DNA from: Candidatus Krumholzibacteriia bacterium
GTDB taxonomy: Bacteria; Krumholzibacteriota; Krumholzibacteriia; LZORAL124-64-63
DNA: 39,353 nt
Direction: 5' to 3'
Assembly (NCBI GenBank): GCA_024762975.1
Contig: JANTGJ010000017.1
Span: forward strand, 1 to 39,353
Shown: positions 33,936 to 39,353 of the stretch, in pieces
Numbering within the stretch: the first letter of the stretch is position 1
Layout: every line of letters begins with the position of its first letter
The notes under the pieces: model-generated
What the model was told of the DNA's origin: nothing
Database searches by the model: none
Seen by the model: the letters and a program-made list of their open reading frames with translations, nothing else
Made by a program: the position numbers and the translations under genes

Positions 33936-34616
33936 TCAATCGAGCGCCGGACGCACCCGGAAGTTGTGCCGCGAAGCCGTCTGCTCCGTGCCGCGCTCGA
34001 GCCAGCACTCGAGAGCATCGACCGCCCTCTTGATCAGGGCTTGCACCGGCTCCCTTTCCTCTTCCGCGAAGGGACTGAGGACCAGATCGGCCCACTCCGG
34101 GGGCGGCACTTCGCCGGAGCCCGGCGCGATGCCCAGCCGCAGACGGGGAAACACCTCACCACCGAGTTGATCGATGATGGATTCGAGGCCGTTCTGGCCG
34201 CCACTGCTGCCCCGGACCCGAAACCGCACCGAGCCCAGTGGCAGCGAAAGATCGTCACAAACGATCAGGGGACGGATGGGTTCCGGCACGATCTCCGGCA
34301 CGATCTCCCCTCCGGTTTCTTCCACTGCCGGTTGGCGTGGAGTCGCTCCCGTCAAAGCGATCCCTGCGCGGCGACTCCAGGCCGCCAGGGCCTGTCCGCT
34401 GCGGTTCATATAGCGCTGTGGGAGCAATAGATGCACCGTCGCGCCGTTTCGCACCGCGACCGCGGCCTCCACGTCGGAATCCGCCGGGCCGAATTCCATA
34501 CCCAGACGACGAGCGAGTTCCCGAACGACCGTGAATCCGATATTGTGTCGGTGCTCCTGGTACTCGCGGCCGATATTTCCCAGCCCTGCGATGACGCGGA
34601 TTTCGTGGATGCTCAC
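33936..34616 (-). CDS. pth: Peptidyl-tRNA hydrolase
   Basis: 226 residues; E. coli Pth has 194. It releases peptides from drop-off peptidyl-tRNAs. Key residues are N14 (GLGN), catalytic H24 (HRHNIGF), N71 (YMNRSG), D121 (VCDDLSLPLG) and N142. An insertion of about 22 residues (91-113) contains the repeat EIVPEIVPE. The usual His before N142 (GGHNG) is Gln here (GGQNG). ATG 34616 has AAGGAAGAG upstream. It follows rplY with a gap of 183 nt that holds one stem-loop. Confidence 0.95.
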   Translation of the reverse strand: MSIHEIRVIAGLGNIGREYQEHRHNIGFTVVRELARRLGMEFGPADSDVEAAVAVRNGATVHLLLPQRYMNRSGQALAAWSRRAGIALTGATPRQPAVEETGGEIVPEIVPEPIRPLIVCDDLSLPLGSVRFRVRGSSGGQNGLESIIDQLGGEVFPRLRLGIAPGSGEVPPPEWADLVLSPFAEEEREPVQALIKRAVDALECWLERGTEQTASRHNFRVRPALD

Positions 34617-34725
34617 ATTCTCTTCCTTGCTGCTGCGCGTCCGCCGATCGGAGTCTCTTTCGCGGCGCCATTCCGGACCTGCTCTGGGACCTTCTACAGA
34701 CCCAACTACGGACCCCGGAATAGCA

Positions 34726-34757
34726 GATGCCCCCCGGTCCTACCGCCGGAGGGCATC
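34726..34757 (-). other. Stem-loop between rplY and pth
   Basis: GATGCCC and GGGCATC form a 7-bp stem, with CCGG/CCGG inside. It is about 45 nt after the rplY stop. No clear T-run follows, so termination is uncertain. Confidence 0.4.
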
Positions 34758-34799
34758 GTATCGTCTCCCCGGACCGGTGCCCGAGGCAATCCGAAGGGG

Positions 34800-35480
34800 C
34801 TATTCCCCGCTTTTTTCCGTGGAATCGCCGGAATCGCCTTCTGCCGATTCGCCTTCGGCTCCTTCTTCACCCTCGACGCCTTCTTCGCCCTCTTCAGGCT
34901 CTTCCTCGACGAGAATGACCGGCGGCTTGATATTCAGCACCAGGGTCTCCGGATCGGTGACGAACTCACCCACCTCGGTTTTCAGGTCGCGCACGAAGAT
35001 CTTGTCGTTCAGCTCGAGATCCGTGATGTCGACCTCGATGAAGTCGGGCAGCTGGCTCGGACGGCAGCTCAGTTCGACCTCGGTCAGCGACTGGGCCACC
35101 GAACCCTCGCCCGTCTTGACGGCATTGTTCGAACCGACGACCACCAGGCTGACCGCTACGGTAACCGGTACGCCGCGCGGAATCTCCATCAGATCCACAT
35201 GCAGGATCTCGTCATTCACCGGATTGGACTGGACTTCCTTCAGCAGGGCAATCGGATCGTCCTCACCGATCTCGCCGTCCTGGTGAATCTGGAAGATCGC
35301 ACCGGAGCCGGTAATCCCCTTCAGAATCTTGACGAACCCCTTCTGGTCCAACTCGATATTCGCCGTCTCGCGGTGCGTGCCGTAGATTACGGCGGGAATA
35401 CGACCGGCAGCACGGGCACGACGATTGGCGTTCTTGCCCGTAGTGGACCGGTTGAAAAAGTCCAGACTGATCAGACCCAT
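34800..35480 (-). CDS. rplY: 50S ribosomal protein bL25 (Ctc/TL5 type)
   Basis: 226 residues, the long two-domain form. The 5S rRNA-binding N-domain has ARAAGRIPAVIYG; the C-domain contains LHVDLMEIPRG and VELSCRPSQLPDFIEVDI. The last 35 residues are a Glu/Gly-rich acidic tail. ATG 35480 has AGGAGG seven bases upstream. prs-rplY-pth order is conserved in many bacteria; here an rlmG-like gene is inserted and a structured 209-nt leader precedes rplY. Confidence 0.95.
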   Translation of the reverse strand: MGLISLDFFNRSTTGKNANRRARAAGRIPAVIYGTHRETANIELDQKGFVKILKGITGSGAIFQIHQDGEIGEDDPIALLKEVQSNPVNDEILHVDLMEIPRGVPVTVAVSLVVVGSNNAVKTGEGSVAQSLTEVELSCRPSQLPDFIEVDITDLELNDKIFVRDLKTEVGEFVTDPETLVLNIKPPVILVEEEPEEGEEGVEGEEGAEGESAEGDSGDSTEKSGE

Positions 35481-35504
35481 TTTGGATCCTCCTGAGAATC
35501 GGGC

Positions 35505-35545
35505 CGCGACAGCGACCGGGAAAAGGGCTCGTCGCGATCCGCGAC
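35505..35545 (-). promoter_or_regulatory. Possible attenuator in rplY leader with alternative pairings
   Basis: On the minus strand GTCGCG-GAT-CGCGAC (35545-35531) is followed by GAGCCCTTTT and then a second GTCGCG (35510-35505). CGCGAC can pair with either copy, giving two mutually exclusive hairpins, one ending near a short T-run, 25-50 nt before the rplY start. Confidence 0.4.
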
Positions 35546-35647
35546 AAGAAACCTTCTGGCTCTTTGGCCTGATGGACGAAACTGCGCTGACCGTCTACGA
35601 GGGAGAGCTACTCCTGGCGCACGGATCCGCCCCGAAAAGGACTGCTC

Positions 35648-35676
35648 AAAAAAGCACCTCGACCGGGATCTGTCAA
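35648..35676 (-). promoter_or_regulatory. Possible promoter of rplY
   Basis: A perfect -35 TTGACA (35671-35676) is followed after 17 bases by TTTTTT (35648-35653), a weak -10. It lies just after the rlmG stop. Confidence 0.3.
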
Positions 35677-35689
35677 GAGCGACCAGCGC

Positions 35690-36838
35690 TCACTCGGCCT
35701 CCAGTACCACGAACCGGCGATCCGATGAGATCGTCCGGCAACGGTCGAAGAGACGCTCCAGCTTCCAGTGATAGCCCAGGTGCCGATTGCCGACCACGAG
35801 CAGCCGCCCCCCACGGCGCAGGGCTCGCCGCGCATGACGGAACATCTCCCAGGCAACCTGATCCCCCTCGGCCCGCCCCTGATGGAAGGGCGGATTGCAG
35901 ACGACGAGATCCAGGCTGCCGACAGCACAGGTTTCCAGACCATCGGCCACCTCGAACCGGGCACCGGGGCCGCCCAGGACAGCGCTCAGCCCTGCACGAC
36001 GGGCATTGCCGAGCGCACTGGCAATGGCCTGATAGGATTCATCCACACCCAACACCCGGGCCCGGGGACACCGGCGTGCCAGCCCCAGGGCCAGCACCCC
36101 ATTGCCACAGCCCAGATCGGCCGCCTCGAGTGCTTCATCACCTTGCGGCAGAGTCGTCAACAGCAGCCGTGCACCCGCGTCCAACGCTCCGCGCGAGAAC
36201 GCATTCGCGGCACTTTCGAGGGTCAGATCAAATCCCGGCACGGTATAACCGGCTGCCGGTCGGGTCGCGGGGACCGCCAATTCCGGGTCCAGGCGCGCGG
36301 CCGCCAGACGCGCCTTCTTCCACCCCAACGAGGTCACGGTGGGTCCGATCCGTTTCTCCAACGAAGTGTAAATGCGCTTGGGCGTATGCTTGATCATCCC
36401 CCCGCCCAACAGGACCGCCCCCGGAGCCAATCGCGGGCGTACGCGTTCCAGACACTCATCCCACCAGGCCAGGGACTTGGGGAAGCGCGCCAGAACCAGT
36501 TCAAACGGACCGTTCGGGTCATGGTCGGCTGGAACCCAGGACACGGCATCGTCCGGGAGGCCATTGACACCCAGGTTGTGTTCCAGGGCGAGGCGCGAAA
36601 GGTGGGAATCGTTCCAGCTCGTGGGTCGATGCCCGGCCAGTGCGCAACCCAACGCCCCGAACGAGTCGTTGATCAGCAGCACTCGCGCGTTGGGCGGCGC
36701 CGCCGGAGCGATTTCCTCGCGCCAGTTGCGCAGCAGGTATTCATCCGCCGCATCCCAGGCCCGCAGACGCTCGCCATCGCGCAGGGGCATCCGCGACAAT
36801 TGCAACCGGCGACCGTCGTGCTCCAGAATCTCATCCAC
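35690..36838 (-). CDS. RlmG/RsmC-type rRNA (guanine-N2)-methyltransferase
   Basis: 382 residues. The N-terminal half is a degenerate methyltransferase-like domain (RLRAWDAADEYLL, NDSFGALGCAL), as in RlmG. The C-terminal half is catalytic: DLGCGNGVLALGLA for SAM binding and VVCNPPFHQGRA with the NPPF motif of N2-guanine methyltransferases. RlmG modifies G1835 of 23S rRNA; RsmC modifies 16S G1207. The start of the protein favours RlmG. GTG 36838 shares one base with the prs stop (TAGTG), so it is coupled to prs. Confidence 0.85.
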   Translation of the reverse strand: MDEILEHDGRRLQLSRMPLRDGERLRAWDAADEYLLRNWREEIAPAAPPNARVLLINDSFGALGCALAGHRPTSWNDSHLSRLALEHNLGVNGLPDDAVSWVPADHDPNGPFELVLARFPKSLAWWDECLERVRPRLAPGAVLLGGGMIKHTPKRIYTSLEKRIGPTVTSLGWKKARLAAARLDPELAVPATRPAAGYTVPGFDLTLESAANAFSRGALDAGARLLLTTLPQGDEALEAADLGCGNGVLALGLARRCPRARVLGVDESYQAIASALGNARRAGLSAVLGGPGARFEVADGLETCAVGSLDLVVCNPPFHQGRAEGDQVAWEMFRHARRALRRGGRLLVVGNRHLGYHWKLERLFDRCRTISSDRRFVVLEAE

Positions 36839-37776
36839 TAGAGAAAGAGTTCGCTGACGGTTCTTTCATGATGGATCCGCTCGATGGCATCTGCCAGCAG
36901 TTCCGACATATCCAGCACCTTGATCTTCGGGCACTCGTCGAAGCGATCGAACGGAATGGTATTCGAAATGACCATTTCCTTGATCGGCGAAGCGTTCAGC
37001 CGCTCCAGGGCCTTGCCCGAAAGGATCGGGTGCGTGCAGCAGGCGGTGACCGACCGGGCGCCCTGGACCTCGATGATGACGCGTGCCGCATCCGTCAGCG
37101 TGCCCGCCGTATCGACCATATCATCGAAGATCACGACATCCATGTCCTCGACTTCACCGATGAAATTCATCACCTCGGCCTGATTTGCCTTGGGTCGCCG
37201 CTTGTCGATGATGGACAAGCTGGCGCCCAGGCGCTTGGCGAAGGCCCGGGCCATCTTGATCGAACCGACGTCCGGCGCAACCACGGCCAGTTTCTCCGAA
37301 GGAAGATGGGCGAAATGCTTCAGCAGGACCGGTGCCGAGTAGAGATGGTCCAGGGGAATATCGAAGAAGCCCTGAATCTGCGGGGCGTGCAGATCGATCG
37401 TCAGCACACGATCCGCCCCTGCGGTCGTGATCAGATTGGCCATCAGCCGGGCCCCGATCGGTACGCGGGGCTGATCCTTGCGATCCTGCCGTGCATAGCC
37501 GAAGTAGGGGATCACGGCCGTCACCCGGCGACAGGAGGCGCGGCGGACGGCATCGATCAGCAGCAGCAGCTCCAGCATATTCTCAGCCGGTGGCATGGTG
37601 GGCTGAACAATGAATACGTCCGTTCCGCGAATGTTGTCCTGGATCTGGATTTGGATTTCCCCATCGGAGAATCGGCCGGCTTCGACCGACGTCAAGGGGA
37701 TACCCAGTCTCTTGGCGATGAGTTCAGCGATGACGGGGTGGGCGGTACCGCCGATCACGACCAGCTGATTCTGCAT
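36838..37776 (-). CDS. prs: Ribose-phosphate pyrophosphokinase
   Basis: 312 residues. It makes PRPP from ribose 5-phosphate and ATP. FSDGEIQIQIQDNIRG, PYFGYARQDRKDQPR (ATP-binding flexible loop), TIDLHAPQIQGFFDIP, VVAPDVGSIKMA and the PRPP loop VVIFDDMVDTAGTL are all present. ATG 37776 has AAAGGAAC upstream. It follows tRNA-Gln by about 190 nt with a terminator-like hairpin in between. Confidence 0.97.
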   Translation of the reverse strand: MQNQLVVIGGTAHPVIAELIAKRLGIPLTSVEAGRFSDGEIQIQIQDNIRGTDVFIVQPTMPPAENMLELLLLIDAVRRASCRRVTAVIPYFGYARQDRKDQPRVPIGARLMANLITTAGADRVLTIDLHAPQIQGFFDIPLDHLYSAPVLLKHFAHLPSEKLAVVAPDVGSIKMARAFAKRLGASLSIIDKRRPKANQAEVMNFIGEVEDMDVVIFDDMVDTAGTLTDAARVIIEVQGARSVTACCTHPILSGKALERLNASPIKEMVISNTIPFDRFDECPKIKVLDMSELLADAIERIHHERTVSELFL

Positions 37777-37863
37777 GGATCGGTTCCTTTGCTCGAGCCG
37801 GAGGGGGACTGCTCGCAGGTATGGTTAAACCGACCCGTCGGGAAAATCAACGGAAAACAGACG

Positions 37864-37882
37864 AAAACCGGCAGGAAGCCGG
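37864..37882 (-). terminator. Intrinsic-terminator-like hairpin between tRNA-Gln and prs
   Basis: On the minus strand CCGGC-TTCCT-GCCGG is followed by TTTTCGTCTGTTTT. It is about 90 nt downstream of the tRNA 3' end and could end the ispE-spoVG-tRNA transcript or attenuate prs. A second small hairpin CCGA-CCCG-TCGG with TTT follows at 37830-37841. Confidence 0.5.
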
Positions 37883-37969
37883 CTTGAGTGCGGAATCACC
37901 AGGTTTCGGGCGGGGGGCGGCCCGGCTTCGGAAGCTCGCGCAGGGCTGACGATCAAGAGTGGGACGTAA

Positions 37970-38044
37970 TGGTTGGGGCGGCAGGATTCGAACCTGCGAA
38001 TGCATGGACCAAAACCATGTGTCTTGCCACTTGACGACGCCCCA
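37970..38044 (-). tRNA. tRNA-Gln (UUG)
   Basis: The minus strand folds as a cloverleaf: acceptor TGGGGCG/CGCCCCA, anticodon arm CATGG-TTTTGGT-CCATG with anticodon TTG, and T arm GCAGG-TTCGAAT-CCTGC. The discriminator A (37973) and CCA end (37972-37970) are encoded. Its 5' end is only 15 nt after the spoVG stop, so it is likely cut from an ispE-spoVG-tRNA transcript. tRNA-Gln before prs is a conserved neighbourhood. Confidence 0.96.
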
Positions 38045-38059
38045 ACCAGAACTCCGAGG

Positions 38060-38401
38060 TCAGAAACTCTCCTCCATCTCGGATCCCTGGCCGGACGAGC
38101 CGTAGGCTCCCGGGCTCGCCGGAGGCGGGACTTCCCCATTCTCGACGCGCTGGATCTCCTGCCGATAGGCAGCGATGACCTGGTTTTCCATCCACTCCCG
38201 CGTACCCATGTTGATCGGATGAGCGATATCCTGGAACGTTCCGTCCTTGCGCTTGCGACTGGGCATCGCAATGAACAGGCCGCTGGCTCCCTCGATGATC
38301 TTCAAACCGCGAACAACGAATGCATTATCGAGAGTGATACTGGCAAACCCCTTCAGCTTGTTGTCATCACGCAACGTGATGCGAATTTCTGAAATTTCCA
38401 A
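38060..38401 (-). CDS. spoVG: SpoVG-family nucleic-acid-binding regulator
   Basis: 113 residues. Starting at TTG 38401 the protein begins EISEIRITLRDDNKLKGFAS, followed by LDNAFVVRGLKIIEG, GLFIAMPSRKRKDGTFQDI and HPINMGTREWMENQVIAAY, the SpoVG core. A variable tail (PPPASPG...) follows. SpoVG binds DNA and RNA and regulates division, envelope or virulence genes in several phyla. GAGGGAG lies five bases before the TTG; the upstream in-frame extension is not family-like. It follows ispE by 51 nt. Confidence 0.95.
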   Translation of the reverse strand: MEISEIRITLRDDNKLKGFASITLDNAFVVRGLKIIEGASGLFIAMPSRKRKDGTFQDIAHPINMGTREWMENQVIAAYRQEIQRVENGEVPPPASPGAYGSSGQGSEMEESF

Positions 38402-38452
38402 GGTTCTCCCTCTCCGTAGCGAGTCCCTACCTGCCACACGACCGGGCTTCCC

Positions 38453-39353
38453 TCAATCATCCTTGATTTCCACCCCAGCCGCGCAAGGTTGAACGACTCT
38501 CACATACAGACCGGAATCAATCAGATCCCCCGTCAGACTGGCGAGGTCTTCACCGTCCGGAAACACCGCTACTATCGCGGAGCCGCTGCCTGAAAGCATG
38601 GCAACCGGCGCCACATCCCTCAACTGGATCACCAATCGTTGCAACAACGGCTGCTGCGGCAAGACGGCCTCCTCAAGCCGATTGAAGCCCGGCCACGTAC
38701 TTTGCGGAAACCGTGCCAGAATCGGCCTGATTACGCCGATATTAGCTTTGCTCGCATTGACTGTCAATCCCATTCTCAGGTTTCCATAGACTTCTGCCGT
38801 GCTTAAGTCCAAGTCAGGTTTGACAATAAGAAACTGGCCGGTGCGAACTGGAGGTAGCGGGGTCAATTTTGTCCCAATTCCGCGACCGAGCTGTGTCCCG
38901 CCCCGGATGAAGAACGGGACATCCGCCCCCAGCGCGGCGGCCATTTTCTCCAACTCTTCCGCATCCAGACCGGCAGCGAACAGCCGGTTGCAAGCCACCA
39001 AGGTGGCGGCGGCATCGCTGCTGCCGCCGCCCAGCCCGGCAGCGGAAGGAATCTCCTTGACCAACCGCATCACGATATGGCCCGAGCGTCCGGTCAGTTG
39101 GCAGAAATGAGCAGCAGCCCGCCAGCACAGATTCGTTTCATCGTCCGGAATCGACGGTTCCGACTCCACCGTCAGCTCGATCTTCGGAGCACCGCCGGCG
39201 TATTCCTCGATCAATGTCACCTGCAAATGGTCGAAGATCTCGACCGTCTGCAGCACGGTCTCGACCTCGTGGTAACCATCGTGGCGCAGGCGCAGAACTT
39301 CGAGATGAAGGTTCACCTTGGCCGGGGCCTGAGCACGGACCGAGCGGTTGACG
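38453..39353 (-). CDS. ispE: 4-diphosphocytidyl-2-C-methyl-D-erythritol kinase, 5' end outside window
   Basis: 300 residues visible. It phosphorylates CDP-ME in the MEP isoprenoid pathway; GHMP kinase fold. The frame is open to the right edge and includes APAKVNLHLEVL, the conserved N-terminal Lys motif, so a GTG at 39316 is internal and the true start lies beyond the window. Also seen are RHDGYHEVETVLQ, the ATP loop KEIPSAAGLGGGSSDAAAT and AMLSGSGSAIVAVF. The isoprenoid it feeds includes polyprenyl phosphate carriers. Confidence 0.95.
   Translation of the reverse strand, partial: VNRSVRAQAPAKVNLHLEVLRLRHDGYHEVETVLQTVEIFDHLQVTLIEEYAGGAPKIELTVESEPSIPDDETNLCWRAAAHFCQLTGRSGHIVMRLVKEIPSAAGLGGGSSDAAATLVACNRLFAAGLDAEELEKMAAALGADVPFFIRGGTQLGRGIGTKLTPLPPVRTGQFLIVKPDLDLSTAEVYGNLRMGLTVNASKANIGVIRPILARFPQSTWPGFNRLEEAVLPQQPLLQRLVIQLRDVAPVAMLSGSGSAIVAVFPDGEDLASLTGDLIDSGLYVRVVQPCAAGVEIKDD

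Noticed and set aside
38453-39316. ispE starting at GTG 39316
   Set aside because: The conserved APAK motif lies upstream in the same open frame, so this GTG is internal and the gene continues past the window edge.
1-39353. Insertion sequences, prophage, CRISPR or toxin-antitoxin genes
   Set aside because: No transposase, integrase, repeat-spacer array or small antitoxin-like gene pair was seen.

Overview
The window is a GC-rich bacterial chromosome segment packed with housekeeping genes, nearly all on the minus strand. Only a two-gene unit at 23440-26648 runs the other way. No phage, IS element, CRISPR array or other sign of recent transfer was seen. Lipoproteins with lipoboxes, a TonB-like protein, an LpoA-like lipoprotein and a parvulin-type lipoprotein point to a two-membrane (Gram-negative-type) cell. 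The mix of YfhO, DUF2723, SpoVG, SelA and frequent GTG/TTG starts with 1-11 nt gene overlaps suggests an FCB-superphylum or neighbouring candidate-phylum lineage (Krumholzibacteriota/Eisenbacteria-like). That placement is inference only.

Read in the direction of minus-strand transcription (high to low coordinates), the first block (39353-33334) is an isoprenoid, nucleotide and translation cluster: ispE (5' end outside the window), spoVG, tRNA-Gln(UUG), prs, an rlmG-like methyltransferase, rplY, pth, then rpsF, rpsR, a DUF2232 membrane protein and rplI. A mannose-1-phosphate guanylyltransferase gene follows, then three envelope genes: a parvulin-TPR lipoprotein, a DUF2914 protein and an LpoA-like lipoprotein. 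A stem-loop separates these from the convergent plus-strand unit, which encodes an amidase lipoprotein and a TonB-like protein.

The centre (23193-13950) holds selA, a membrane protein joining a decayed P-loop ATPase-like domain to a SPOR domain, smc, ftsY and an unrecognised 441-residue protein. A complete riboflavin operon (ribD, ribE, ribBA, ribH) follows. It sits behind a recognisable sigma70-type promoter and an FMN riboswitch, and is separated from nusB by three consecutive stem-loops.

The left end (9303-1) is a tightly coupled glycan/envelope cluster: methyltransferase, GT4 glycosyltransferase, AglD-like membrane protein, DUF2723 GT-C-like protein, NAD-dependent sugar epimerase, Dpm1/GtrB-like GT2, a second GT2 and YfhO (cut by the window edge). 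With the GDP-mannose-forming enzyme elsewhere in the window, it could supply a polyprenyl-phosphate-sugar route to surface glycosylation.

The least conventional items are the pseudo-ATPase/SPOR protein, the amidase with a second domain lacking its zinc ligands and coupled to a TonB-like protein, the possible lipid-linked O-glycosylation cluster, opposed terminators in the selA/amidase divergent spacer, and structured leaders before nusB, rpsF and rplY.
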